Translations under genes and position numbers: made by a program | Notes under the pieces: model-generated | What the model saw: only the letters and a program-made list of their open reading frames with translations | Database searches by the model: none | What the model was told of the DNA's origin: nothing | Origin: an uncultured Pelagibacteraceae bacterium | Lineage (GTDB): Bacteria > Pseudomonadota > Alphaproteobacteria > Pelagibacterales > Pelagibacteraceae | Reading direction: 5' to 3' | DNA length: 64,000 nucleotides | NCBI GenBank assembly: GCA_902520335.1 | Contig: CABYNS010000002.1 | Location: forward strand, 1-64,000 | Shown here: piece after piece, positions 1 through 8,411 of the stretch | How the letters are laid out: every line of letters begins with the position of its first letter | Position numbering within the stretch: position 1 is the first letter of the stretch

Positions 1-252
1 GTGTTTCCAGATGATTTTGCATATTATTTATTAAAAGACGATAAAACATTAGTATTGATTAGCGCCGTGAAAAGTTTAAATGCTAATTTTAAATATGACA
101 TTGCCAGTAAAAAACTAGAGCTTTACCCAAGCACTGGTAAATTCGACTTTATAATCTCCTCATTTTCTAAAGATTGTGGTCATTATAAATTTGATGATAA
201 TTATAAATGTAATATCTACAAACCTTTGATTTCTAGTAATTTAATTAATTAA
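1..252 (+). CDS. Partial hypothetical protein, C-terminal 83 residues
   Basis: The reading frame is open from the first base of the window to a TAA at 250-252, so this is most likely the 3' end of a gene that begins outside; the GTG at position 1 is probably internal. The visible part mixes hydrophobic and charged residues, with two cysteines in the last third (in DCGHY and YKCNI), and has no motif I recognise. Its stop lies inside the 3' end of ftsY on the opposite strand (8 nt tail-to-tail overlap). I assign no function. Confidence 0.6.
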   Translation: MFPDDFAYYLLKDDKTLVLISAVKSLNANFKYDIASKKLELYPSTGKFDFIISSFSKDCGHYKFDDNYKCNIYKPLISSNLIN

Positions 253-1162
253 TTTGAGTAAAAGCTTCAGCAAATTTTTCTGCTTCAAACAATTGTAAGT
301 CGTCTACTTTTTCACCCAAACCAAGCGCAATAATTGGAATTTCATGTTTTTTTGCTAGCGCTAACAAAATTCCTCCCTTAGCTGTGCCATCTAATTTTGT
401 CATCACGATACCTGTTATCGGGATAATCTTATTAAATTCTTCGACTTGACTTAATACATTTTGACCTGACGTTGCATCTAAAACTAAAATAACATTATGA
501 GGTGCGTTGATATCTATTTTTTTTGTGACATTCGCTATCTTTTTATATTCTTCCATTAAATTTTTTTTATTTTGGAGTCTTCCCGCAGTATCTATCAAAA
601 CTTGATCAAAATTATTTTTAATAGCTTCATCCACAGCCTTAAAAGCAACTGAAGCGGGATCAGCTCCTTGAGATGATTTTACTATTTGAGCATCTACTTT
701 ATTTGCCCAATTTTCTAGTTGTTCAATTGCAGCGGCACGAAATGTATCTGAAGCTGCAAATATGACTTTACTGCCGTTAGTCCTCAATATTTTTCCTATT
801 TTACCGATAGTTGTTGTTTTCCCAACGCCGTTCACACCAGAAATTAATGTTGCATTAAGCTTTTCTTTTTTCTCAAAAAAAGATTTATTTTCCAAGGGTT
901 TCATCAAAGATATTATATATTCTTTTAAAATAGAGTTTATCTCTTTAGATAGATCTTTATTTGGATCAATTTTTTTTCTAGAGATTATTTCTTTTATTTC
1001 AGATGCAGCCTCAACTCCCACATCTGATTGAATTAAAAATTCTTCAATTTTATTTAAATTTTCGTCATTAATTTCCTTTTTAACAATTATTTCCTTAAGG
1101 CCAGATGTAAAAGCTGATGCGCTTTTCTTAAATCCGTTTTTAAATTTATCAAAGATTCCCAT
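245..1162 (-). CDS. ftsY: Signal recognition particle receptor FtsY
   Basis: SRP GTPase that docks ribosome-nascent chain-SRP complexes at the inner membrane for co-translational insertion. The 305-residue protein has a short N-terminal helical region (residues 1-90) without the long acidic A domain of E. coli FtsY, which is usual in alphaproteobacteria. The NG domain follows: P-loop GVNGVGKTTT at about 109-118, DTFRAAA, DTAGR, the guanine-specificity motif TKLDGTAKGG, and the C-terminal GLGEKVDDLQ. The start ATG shares one base with the dapF stop, so the two are co-transcribed. Its partner Ffh is encoded divergently about 1 kb away. Confidence 0.97.
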   Translation of the reverse strand: MGIFDKFKNGFKKSASAFTSGLKEIIVKKEINDENLNKIEEFLIQSDVGVEAASEIKEIISRKKIDPNKDLSKEINSILKEYIISLMKPLENKSFFEKKEKLNATLISGVNGVGKTTTIGKIGKILRTNGSKVIFAASDTFRAAAIEQLENWANKVDAQIVKSSQGADPASVAFKAVDEAIKNNFDQVLIDTAGRLQNKKNLMEEYKKIANVTKKIDINAPHNVILVLDATSGQNVLSQVEEFNKIIPITGIVMTKLDGTAKGGILLALAKKHEIPIIALGLGEKVDDLQLFEAEKFAEAFTQIN

Positions 1163-1986
1163 TACAATTTTATTTTTATTTCTTTAATATCTGAAACAGG
1201 TCCTTTCATATGAATAGAATTATTTTTATCTATTGAAATTGATAATTTTCCGGTTGCAAATTCTATATCGGTTTTATTTTCTGTAAGATTATTTAATTTT
1301 CCTGCATATGCTGTAGCACACGCTGCAGTTCCACAAGCTTTAGTAAGACCAGCTCCTCTTTCCCAAACTTTTACCTTGATCAAATTTTTATTAAAAATTT
1401 GCGCGATTGTGACATTACATTTTTCTGGGAAGATTTCGTGATTTTCTATCTCAGGGCCAATTTTTTCTATATTGAAATCCTCAATCCTTTTAACAAAAAA
1501 AACAACGTGTGGATTACCAACATTAATTGCAGTGCCACCTAAGTGCTCATTATTATTTATATCAATAATTTTTATATTTAAGTTTTTTGTATCCATTTCT
1601 TTTGATAAAGGTATTTCATCCCATTTTATCTTTGCTTTACCAATTTCTGTAGTAACAATTTTTTTTTCTAAAATTTCAGATTTTAATTTTCCAGATAGTG
1701 TATTTAAAATTATTAATTTGTTATTTTTTTCATTTGAAATTAAATTTGCAACACATCTAGTTCCATTTCCACATGCCCCAGACTCTCCTCCATCTGAATT
1801 AAAAAATCTTAAACCTGCATCTGCAGAACTATCTGTCTCAATAAATACTAGTTGATCACAGCCAATAAAATTTCTGTCACAAATTTTAACTATCTGATCC
1901 TTCGTCAAATTGGTAATTTTTTCTCTATTATCGATTATCACAAAATCATTACCCAATCCGTCCATTTTAAAACCTTTGATGTCCAT
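1162..1986 (-). CDS. dapF: Diaminopimelate epimerase
   Basis: Converts LL- to meso-diaminopimelate for lysine and peptidoglycan synthesis. It has 274 residues, the family's normal length. The two catalytic cysteines of the cofactor-independent epimerase are visible: Cys72 in the SGACGNGTRC motif and Cys218 in KACGTAACAT. It is transcribed ahead of ftsY with a one-base overlap and divergently from ffh. In many alphaproteobacteria a MiaB-like methylthiotransferase gene (mtaB) sits between dapF and ftsY; it is absent here. The ATG at 1986 gives the conserved N-terminus ending in the GLGNDF motif. Confidence 0.97.
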   Translation of the reverse strand: MDIKGFKMDGLGNDFVIIDNREKITNLTKDQIVKICDRNFIGCDQLVFIETDSSADAGLRFFNSDGGESGACGNGTRCVANLISNEKNNKLIILNTLSGKLKSEILEKKIVTTEIGKAKIKWDEIPLSKEMDTKNLNIKIIDINNNEHLGGTAINVGNPHVVFFVKRIEDFNIEKIGPEIENHEIFPEKCNVTIAQIFNKNLIKVKVWERGAGLTKACGTAACATAYAGKLNNLTENKTDIEFATGKLSISIDKNNSIHMKGPVSDIKEIKIKL

Positions 1987-2037
1987 ATATAGTTATTTAA
2001 CTTATTTATTGACTTTTTGAAGCTCTATTATAGTTTG

Positions 2038-2140
2038 TGGTAGTTTCCGCAAAAACATTAAATTTGCGGTGTCTTTGGAAACAAAGAGATCGACACTAGT
2101 CAGCGAGGGTTCGCCCACTAGTGCGATTACTGCTGTGTGT
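2038..2140 (+). ncRNA. Structured RNA leader upstream of ffh (candidate 'ffh' motif)
   Basis: Three hairpins can be drawn by eye on the plus strand. P1 is CCGCAAA (2047-2053) with TTTGCGG (2063-2069), 7 perfect pairs. P2 is TCTTTG (2072-2077) with CAAAGA (2082-2087), closing a GAAA tetraloop. P3 is ATCG-A-CACTAGT (2089-2100) with ACTAGTG-CGAT (2117-2127), 11 pairs with one bulged A, capped by an inner GCGA/TCGC stem. A weak -10 (TATTAT, 2026-2031) would start transcription near 2038. The GNRA loop favours the plus strand. It lacks the GGAAG/AGCA core of SRP RNA. From memory, a motif named after ffh was reported in a structured-RNA screen of Pelagibacter; I could not verify that. Ends are approximate. 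Confidence 0.75.
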
Positions 2141-2147
2141 AATAAAT

Positions 2148-3506
2148 ATGTTTGAAAATTTAACAAATAAATTTGAGGAAGTTTTTTCCTCTCTAAAAAA
2201 AGTCCCATCACTTGATGAAAATCAGGTTGATGAGGGATTGAGAGGAATAAGACAAGCTTTATTAGAAGCTGATGTGTCTCTTGAGGTTGCTAAAGATTTT
2301 ATTGAAAAGGTTAAACCAAAAGCATTAGGTCAAGAAATTATTAGATCAACATCACCTGGTGATATGGTGGTAAAGATTGTTTATGATGAATTAGTTAATC
2401 TTTTAGGTGAAAAAAATAACGATGTAAATTTAAATGCAGTTCCACCAGTGCCAATGATGCTCGTCGGGCTACAAGGTTCTGGTAAAACAACAACAACTGC
2501 TAAACTTGCGAGATATCTAGAGAATACAAAAAAAAAGAAAGTAATGATGGTCAGTTTAGATATTTACAGACCAGCCGCTCAAGAGCAGTTAAAATCTTTA
2601 GGTGAACAAAATAATATATTAACTCTTCCAATAATTGAAGGTCAACAACCCAGTGATATTTGTCAAAGAGCAATTAGTGCAGCAAACTTGAATGGCGCAG
2701 ATATTATCTTATTCGATACTGCTGGTAGAACACAAATAGATTTGCAGATGATGAGTGAAATTAAACAAATTGAAAATGCCATTAAACCTGCGGAGACGTT
2801 TTTAGTTGCTGACTCTCTCACTGGACAAGTAGCTGCATCAGTAGCAAAAGAATTTAATAATACAGTAAATTTATCCGGAATTATTTTAACAAGGGCAGAT
2901 GGTGATGCGAGAGGCGGGGCTGCTGTAAGTATGAAATTTGTTTCACAGGTTCCAATTAAATTTTTAGGTATTGGGGAAAAGATCGAAAATCTTGAAGTTT
3001 TTCATCCAGATAGAATTGCAAATAGAATTCTTGGGATGGGAGATATTGTTTCTCTTGTTGAAAAAGCAGCCCAAGATCTTGGGGAAGAAAATATAAAAAA
3101 AACAGAGGAAAATTTAAAAAAAGGACAATTCTCAATGCAAGATTATTTAACTCAACTGAGACAAATGAAAAAAATGGGAGGGATTGAAGGCATCATGTCT
3201 TTCATGCCAGGAGTTTCAAAGGTTAAATCTCAAATGGATGCTGCGGGTATTGATGAGAGTGTTATTACAAAAAATGAGGCTATAATTTTATCAATGACTA
3301 AAAAAGAAAGAGAGAACCCAAAAATAATTGATGGTTCCAGAAAAAAAAGAATTGCTAATGGCTCAGGAACTGATCCAGCCACTATCAATAAATTGTTGAA
3401 ACAATTTAAAATGATGTCTGAAATGATGAAGAAGATGTCAAAAGGAAATCTGAAAGGTATGTCTGATAAAGGAATACCCCCAGAATTATTTAATCAATTA
3501 AAATAA
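2148..3506 (+). CDS. ffh: Signal recognition particle protein Ffh
   Basis: SRP54 homologue that binds signal sequences and 4.5S RNA and partners with FtsY. The start is ATG 2148 (452 residues), because the upstream in-frame GTG at 2121 falls inside the RNA hairpin and would add a non-homologous extension. An N-terminal helical bundle (1-90) is followed by the GTPase domain (P-loop GLQGSGKTTT near 107; DTAGR; TRADGDARGG) and a methionine-rich M domain from about residue 300, with clusters such as MMSEMMKKMSKG near the end. It heads the ffh-rpsP-trmD-rplS operon. No clear Shine-Dalgarno precedes the ATG, so the structured leader may govern initiation. Confidence 0.97.
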   Translation: MFENLTNKFEEVFSSLKKVPSLDENQVDEGLRGIRQALLEADVSLEVAKDFIEKVKPKALGQEIIRSTSPGDMVVKIVYDELVNLLGEKNNDVNLNAVPPVPMMLVGLQGSGKTTTTAKLARYLENTKKKKVMMVSLDIYRPAAQEQLKSLGEQNNILTLPIIEGQQPSDICQRAISAANLNGADIILFDTAGRTQIDLQMMSEIKQIENAIKPAETFLVADSLTGQVAASVAKEFNNTVNLSGIILTRADGDARGGAAVSMKFVSQVPIKFLGIGEKIENLEVFHPDRIANRILGMGDIVSLVEKAAQDLGEENIKKTEENLKKGQFSMQDYLTQLRQMKKMGGIEGIMSFMPGVSKVKSQMDAAGIDESVITKNEAIILSMTKKERENPKIIDGSRKKRIANGSGTDPATINKLLKQFKMMSEMMKKMSKGNLKGMSDKGIPPELFNQLK

Positions 3507-3518
3507 AAAGGAGAGTAA

Positions 3519-3971
3519 ATGTTAAAATTAAGATTATCTAGAGGTGGCACAAAAAAGAGGCCTGTTTATAAGGTTGTTGTAGCTGACAGTCGATTTGCTA
3601 GAGATGGTAGATTTATAGAGAAAGTAGGTTTTTTTAATCCATTGTTACCAAAAGAAAAAAAAGAAAGAATTGGATTAGAGGCTGAGAGAATAAAATATTG
3701 GTTGGGTCAAGGTGCACAACCTACAACAAGAGTAGCTAGAATTTTAGGTGAGAATGAATTGATGCCTATGCCTGCTAATGGAAATAACCCACAAAAAGCA
3801 ATTCCAAAAAAAGATAGAAAAAAAGAAGGTTCGGAAGAAACTAAAAAGGAAGAGTCTCCAAAGGCAGATGCTGCTCCAGCTGGAGAAGCTAAAAAAGAGG
3901 AAGCGCCAAAAGCAGAAGCTAAAAAAGAGGAAGCGCCAAAAGCAGAAGCTAAAAAAGAAGAGAACAAATAA
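3519..3971 (+). CDS. rpsP: 30S ribosomal protein bS16 with a long charged tail
   Basis: Small-subunit protein needed for 30S assembly. Residues 1-80 are the canonical bS16 fold, beginning [14 protein letters not shown], with the family's RDGRF and GFFNP motifs. The remaining roughly 70 residues are a Lys/Glu/Ala/Pro-rich tail made of repeated [10 protein letters not shown] units, making the protein 150 residues against about 80-90 for the core. The tail DNA holds an exact 30-bp tandem duplication. A strong Shine-Dalgarno (AAGGAGAG) precedes the ATG, 12 bp after ffh. The usual next gene rimM is missing; trmD follows directly. Confidence 0.97.
   Translation: MLKLRLSRGGTKKRPVYKVVVADSRFARDGRFIEKVGFFNPLLPKEKKERIGLEAERIKYWLGQGAQPTTRVARILGENELMPMPANGNNPQKAIPKKDRKKEGSEETKKEESPKADAAPAGEAKKEEAPKAEAKKEEAPKAEAKKEENK
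3891..3950 (+). repeat. Exact 30-bp tandem repeat, two copies, inside rpsP
   Basis: Two identical 30-bp units (3891-3920 and 3921-3950) are followed by a partial third copy. Each unit encodes ten residues of the [10 protein letters not shown] type, so length changes by whole units keep the reading frame. It is a likely site of slippage or copy-number variation between strains. Confidence 0.95.
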
Positions 3972-3985
3972 AGTAAAGGATATTA

Positions 3986-4672
3986 ATGTTGCAAGCTCAA
4001 GTATTTACACTTTATCCAGATATTTTTCCTGGGCCTTTAGGAAAAGGTCTTTATGGAAAAGCAATGTCTAAAAAAATGTGGAGTTTGAATGTGATAAATA
4101 TTAGAGATGCAGCTATAGACAAACATAAAACAGTTGATGATACTCCTTACGGTGGTGGAACAGGTATGTTATTAAAACCTGATGTTTTAGCAAATTCTAT
4201 CGATCAAAACATAAATAAAGGAGATAGGATTTTGTATCTTTCACCGAAAGGTAAAGTATTTAATCAAAAACTTGCGCAAGATCTATCATTAGAAAAATCT
4301 TTCTCATTAATTTGTGGTCATTTCGAAGGTGTTGACGAGAGAGTATTATCCACAAGAAATATTGAAGAGATTAGTATAGGAGATTATGTATTGTCAGGTG
4401 GAGAAACTGCTGCGCTAGTTGTACTTGATAGTGTATTGAGACTTTTACCTGGAGTCTTAGGGAATGATAAATCAGCTTCAGAGGAAACTTTTGAAAATGG
4501 CCTTTTGGAGTATCCACAATATACCAAACCCCAGATTTGGGAGGAAAAATCAGTTCCAGATGTGTTATTATCTGGTGATCACGCTAAAATTAAAGACTGG
4601 CGTTTATCTCAATCTGAGGCTATAACACGCGACCGAAGACCAGATTTGTGGCATAAATATAAGAAGATTTAA
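3986..4672 (+). CDS. trmD: tRNA (guanine-N1-)-methyltransferase
   Basis: SAM-dependent SPOUT methyltransferase that makes m1G37 in tRNAs and so prevents +1 frameshifting. The 228-residue length is normal. The N-terminus has the TLYPDIF motif, then GGGTGM, and the trefoil-knot SAM site with [14 protein letters not shown] and [10 protein letters not shown]. The C-terminus ([16 protein letters not shown]) is the tRNA-binding part. It follows rpsP by 14 bp with an AAAGGA ribosome site. In most bacteria rimM lies between rpsP and trmD. Confidence 0.97.
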   Translation: MLQAQVFTLYPDIFPGPLGKGLYGKAMSKKMWSLNVINIRDAAIDKHKTVDDTPYGGGTGMLLKPDVLANSIDQNINKGDRILYLSPKGKVFNQKLAQDLSLEKSFSLICGHFEGVDERVLSTRNIEEISIGDYVLSGGETAALVVLDSVLRLLPGVLGNDKSASEETFENGLLEYPQYTKPQIWEEKSVPDVLLSGDHAKIKDWRLSQSEAITRDRRPDLWHKYKKI

Positions 4673-4688
4673 TTTGTTAAATATAAAA

Positions 4689-5264
4689 ATGAAAACAATA
4701 GAAGAAATAAACCAAAATAACGTTAAAAAAATTCTTTCTGAAAAAAAGATCCCTGATTTCTTTCCTGGTGATGTTGTTAAAGTTGGTGTCAGAATTACAG
4801 AGGGAAAGAAAGAGAGAATTCAATATTTCGAAGGTGTTTGTATAGCTAAAAAAAGTAGAGACATTAACTCCTCTTTTACTGTTAGAAAAATATCTTTTGG
4901 AGAAGGTGTTGAAAGAACTTTCCCGTTGTATGGAACTGTTATTGACTCAATCAAGGTAATTCGTTCAGGAAAAGTAAGAAGAGCTAAACTGTATTATCTA
5001 AGAGATAGAACTGGAAAATCTGCGAGGATCGCTGAAAAAATAAGAAAAAAAATTGGTATTGATATTGACGTTAAGCCTGAGACTGTTACTGAAGAAAATC
5101 TAGCGCCAGTTGAAAAAGAAAGTGCACCAGAATCTGCAAAAGAGGTTACCCCAACTGTAGAGCCTAAAAAAGAAGAAACCCCAAAAACAGAGATGAAGAA
5201 AGAGGTGCCCAAAGCTGAAATTAAAACTGAAAAAAAACTTGAAAATTTACAGGAAAAAAAATAA
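4689..5264 (+). CDS. rplS: 50S ribosomal protein bL19 with a charged C-terminal tail
   Basis: Large-subunit protein at the 30S-50S interface. ATG 4689 gives 191 residues beginning MKTIEEIN, which fits the family; a TTG at 4674 would add five residues. The core spans about residues 1-115 ([10 protein letters not shown], the [10 protein letters not shown] strand, the [11 protein letters not shown] motif, and [19 protein letters not shown]). About 75 further residues form a Lys/Glu/Pro/Thr-rich tail resembling that of bS16 three genes upstream. It is the last gene of the ffh-rpsP-trmD-rplS block, 11 bp before leuC. Confidence 0.96.
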   Translation: MKTIEEINQNNVKKILSEKKIPDFFPGDVVKVGVRITEGKKERIQYFEGVCIAKKSRDINSSFTVRKISFGEGVERTFPLYGTVIDSIKVIRSGKVRRAKLYYLRDRTGKSARIAEKIRKKIGIDIDVKPETVTEENLAPVEKESAPESAKEVTPTVEPKKEETPKTEMKKEVPKAEIKTEKKLENLQEKK

Positions 5265-5275
5265 TTTTTTTCTCA

Positions 5276-6679
5276 ATGCCCAATACTCTTTACGATAAAA
5301 TTTGGAACGAACATTTAGTTCATCAGCAAGAAGATGGAACAGCTTTATTGTTTGTTGACAGACACTTAGTTCATGAAGTCACAAGTCCGCAAGCCTTTGA
5401 GGGATTAAGAAATTCTAAACGTAAAGTAAGACACCCAAAATTGACATTAGCTGTTGCAGATCATAATGTTCCGACAACGGATAGGTCAAAAGGTATTTCA
5501 GACCATGAATCTAAAATTCAAGTTGAAACTTTAGAGGCTAATTGTAAAGAGTTTGGTATTAAACTTTTTGGAATGAGCGATAAGAGACAAGGAATTGTTC
5601 ATGTCACAGGGCCTGAACAGGGTTTTACTCAACCTGGTACAGTTATTGTCTGTGGTGATAGTCATACAGCAACACATGGAGCGTTTGGTGCATTAGCTTT
5701 TGGTATTGGAACTTCAGAAGTAGAGCATGTTTTAGCAACTCAAACATTAGTTCAAAAAAAAGCAAAGAATTTTAGAATAAATGTCAACGGCACACTTCCA
5801 TTAGGTGTTACATCAAAAGATGTAATTCTTCAAATAATTGGAAAAATTGGAACTGCGGGAGGAACAGGATGTGTAATAGAATATGCAGGTGATCTAATTA
5901 AATCGCTTAGTGTTGAGAATAGAATGACAATTTGTAATATGACAATTGAAGGTGGTGCAAGGGCAGGATTAATTGCTCCTGATGAAAAGATATTTAGATA
6001 CTTAGAAGGTAGACCAATGTCTCCTAAAGGAGATGATTGGGATAAAGCACTAGATAATTGGAAAAATTTAAATACTGATGAAGGTGCCAAGTTTGATAAA
6101 GAGGTAAACCTAACTGCCAATGAAATTTCGCCAATGATAACTTGGGGAACTTCACCTCAGGATGTTATTACGATAGATGAAAGAGTACCAAATCCAAAAA
6201 ATGAGAAAGATGATGATAGAAAAAATTCTTTGGAACGAGCCTTAAATTATATGGGCTTGAAACCAGATATGGCAGCTAAAGATATTAAAATTGATAAAGT
6301 TTTCATTGGGAGCTGTACTAATGGGAGAATTGAAGATTTAAGAGAGGCTGCAAAAATTTTAAAAGATAAAAAAATTGCCTCTCATGTTCATGCGATGGTT
6401 GTTCCTGGATCAGGGCTAGTTAAAGAACAAGCAGAACAAGAAGGATTAGATAAGATTTTTGTAAAGTCAGGATTTGAATGGAGAGAGCCAGGTTGTTCAA
6501 TGTGTTTAGCAATGAATGCAGATAAATTAAAACCAGAAGAAAGATGCGCTTCTACATCAAATAGAAATTTTGAAGGTAGGCAAGGGAGAGGTGGAAGAAC
6601 CCATTTAGTAAGCCCAGGTATGGCAGCAGCAGCAGCAATATCTGGAAACCTTGATGATGTGAGGAAATATCAAAATTAA
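5276..6679 (+). CDS. leuC: 3-isopropylmalate dehydratase, large subunit
   Basis: Aconitase-family Fe-S subunit that, with LeuD, isomerises 2- to 3-isopropylmalate in leucine synthesis. It has 467 residues, full length. The three [4Fe-4S] ligands are visible: Cys347 in IGSCTNGR, and Cys407 and Cys410 in [11 protein letters not shown]. The N-terminal [14 protein letters not shown] and [12 protein letters not shown] motifs are typical of bacterial LeuC. It opens a leuC-leuD-leuB block and lies one base before leuD, so subunit synthesis is coupled. No promoter is evident in the 11-bp gap after rplS. Confidence 0.98.
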   Translation: MPNTLYDKIWNEHLVHQQEDGTALLFVDRHLVHEVTSPQAFEGLRNSKRKVRHPKLTLAVADHNVPTTDRSKGISDHESKIQVETLEANCKEFGIKLFGMSDKRQGIVHVTGPEQGFTQPGTVIVCGDSHTATHGAFGALAFGIGTSEVEHVLATQTLVQKKAKNFRINVNGTLPLGVTSKDVILQIIGKIGTAGGTGCVIEYAGDLIKSLSVENRMTICNMTIEGGARAGLIAPDEKIFRYLEGRPMSPKGDDWDKALDNWKNLNTDEGAKFDKEVNLTANEISPMITWGTSPQDVITIDERVPNPKNEKDDDRKNSLERALNYMGLKPDMAAKDIKIDKVFIGSCTNGRIEDLREAAKILKDKKIASHVHAMVVPGSGLVKEQAEQEGLDKIFVKSGFEWREPGCSMCLAMNADKLKPEERCASTSNRNFEGRQGRGGRTHLVSPGMAAAAAISGNLDDVRKYQN

Positions 6680-6680
6680 C

Positions 6681-7286
6681 ATGCAAAAATTTAACACTTT
6701 AAAGAGTATACCAGCGTATTTGCCAATAGTTAATATCGATACAGATATGATTATTCCAAAACAATTTTTAAAAACAATTAAAAGAACTGGACTGGGCAAA
6801 AATTTATTTTTTGAGATGAGATATGACGATCAAGGTAAAGAAATAAATGATTTTGTTTTAAACACAGATCCTTACAACAACTCAAAAATTTTAATTGCTG
6901 GAAAAAATTTTGGTTGTGGTTCTTCAAGAGAACACGCTCCATGGGCATTATTAGATTTCGGTATCACGTGTGTGATAAGTTCTAGTTTTGCAGATATCTT
7001 TTATAACAACTGTTTTAAAAATGGAATTTTACCAATAATTTTAGATGATGATAAAATTAAAGAGCTATCAGAGTATGCAAAAAGAAAAGAAGAAATTTTT
7101 ATAGATCTTAAGGAAGAAAAAGTTGTTTTTGGAAATAATGAATTAAAATTTAAAGTAGACTCGTTTAAAAAAAAGTGTTTGTTAGAAGGATTAGACGATA
7201 TAGCTCTTTCATTAAAAAAATCTGATAAAATAGAAATTTTTGAAAAAGATTTAAAAGTCAAAAAGCCCTGGGTGTTTAATGATTAA
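6681..7286 (+). CDS. leuD: 3-isopropylmalate dehydratase, small subunit
   Basis: Swivelling-domain partner of LeuC. The 201-residue length is normal. It shows [16 protein letters not shown] near the start and the substrate-loop motif [13 protein letters not shown], followed by [18 protein letters not shown], all diagnostic of LeuD. It begins one base after the leuC stop, and its 3' end overlaps the leuB start by 8 nt, as expected for an operon making stoichiometric proteins. Confidence 0.98.
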   Translation: MQKFNTLKSIPAYLPIVNIDTDMIIPKQFLKTIKRTGLGKNLFFEMRYDDQGKEINDFVLNTDPYNNSKILIAGKNFGCGSSREHAPWALLDFGITCVISSSFADIFYNNCFKNGILPIILDDDKIKELSEYAKRKEEIFIDLKEEKVVFGNNELKFKVDSFKKKCLLEGLDDIALSLKKSDKIEIFEKDLKVKKPWVFND

Positions 7287-8385
7287 AGTTAAAAAAAGAA
7301 GAGTGTTATTGTTACCAGGTGATGGAATAGGTCCTGAAGTGATTGCAGAGGTCAAAAAAGTAATCAATTGGTTTAATGATAAAAAATCTTTAGATTTTGA
7401 AATTGATGAGGATTTAGTTGGAGGAATTTCTTTTGATAAGCATGGAACACCTCTTACTGATGAAGTTTTTTATAAAGCATTAGAGAGCGCTGTAATAATG
7501 TTAGGTGCAGTTGGTGGACCAAAATGGGATGGTGTAGAATTTTCAAAAAAACCTGAGAGAGCCCTTTTAAAACTTAGAAAAGAACTAAAACTTTTTGCTA
7601 ATTTAAGGCCAGCAATATGCTTTGAACAATTGGTAAATGCTTCAACTTTAAAACCAGAAATTGTATCGGGTTTAGATATTTTAATAGTTAGAGAATTAAC
7701 TGGTGGAGTATATTTTGGTGAACCAAGGGGAATTAAACCAATAGAAAATGGAGAAAGAAAAGGAGTAAACACTCATACTTATACTAGTAGTGAAATTATT
7801 AGAGTAGCCAGAGTTGCTTTTGACTTAGCTAAAAAAAGATCAAATAGAGTCATATCTTGTGAAAAATCTAATGTAATGGAAGCGGGTCAACTTTGGAAAG
7901 AAGAAGTGCAATCATTACATGATAAAGATTATAAGGATGTTGAGTTAAGTCATATGTTGGCTGATAATTGTGCAATGCAATTAGTAAGAAACCCAAAACA
8001 ATTTGATGTAATCTTAACTGATAATTTATTTGGTGACATGTTATCAGATGAGGCTTCTATGTTAACAGGTTCTCTTGGATTACTACCTTCTGCATCATTA
8101 GGTGCAAAAAATAAGGATGGCGAAATGAGAGCTATGTATGAACCTATTCATGGTTCAGCTCCAGACATTGCTGGAAAAGGAGTTGCTAATCCTATCGCCT
8201 CAATTTTGAGTTTTGCTATGGCACTAAGATATTCTTTAAATTTAGATAAAGAGGCAGAGGCCCTAGAAAAGGCTGTACAAGAGGCTCTTAATGATGGATT
8301 AAGAACAAAAGATATAATGTCTGATAAAATGAAAGAAGTTTCTACTTCTCAAATGGGTGATGCGATCATTTCAAAATTGCAATAA
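7279..8385 (+). CDS. leuB: 3-isopropylmalate dehydrogenase
   Basis: NAD-dependent oxidative decarboxylase giving 2-ketoisocaproate, the last pathway-specific step before transamination. It has 368 residues, standard length. Motifs include [11 protein letters not shown] at the N-terminus, [13 protein letters not shown], the metal-binding [17 protein letters not shown] region and the NAD-binding [18 protein letters not shown]. It overlaps leuD by 8 nt. A 26-bp AT-rich gap separates it from the DMSP-related cluster, where I see no terminator and no convincing promoter. Confidence 0.98.
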   Translation: MIKVKKRRVLLLPGDGIGPEVIAEVKKVINWFNDKKSLDFEIDEDLVGGISFDKHGTPLTDEVFYKALESAVIMLGAVGGPKWDGVEFSKKPERALLKLRKELKLFANLRPAICFEQLVNASTLKPEIVSGLDILIVRELTGGVYFGEPRGIKPIENGERKGVNTHTYTSSEIIRVARVAFDLAKKRSNRVISCEKSNVMEAGQLWKEEVQSLHDKDYKDVELSHMLADNCAMQLVRNPKQFDVILTDNLFGDMLSDEASMLTGSLGLLPSASLGAKNKDGEMRAMYEPIHGSAPDIAGKGVANPIASILSFAMALRYSLNLDKEAEALEKAVQEALNDGLRTKDIMSDKMKEVSTSQMGDAIISKLQ

Positions 8386-8411
8386 TTAATTAATTATCTT
8401 AAAGTCATACT

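Noticed and set aside
2038-2140. The structured RNA before ffh as the 4.5S SRP RNA
   Set aside because: Neither strand has the conserved GGAAG tetraloop region and AGCA internal loop of bacterial SRP RNA.
2121-2147. Upstream GTG start for ffh
   Set aside because: It lies in the 3' arm of a strong hairpin and adds a non-conserved leader peptide; ATG 2148 gives the standard Ffh N-terminus.
3707-3967. Antisense open frame opposite the rpsP tail
   Set aside because: It is the low-complexity mirror of the [10 protein letters not shown] repeats; there is no ribosome site or recognisable protein.
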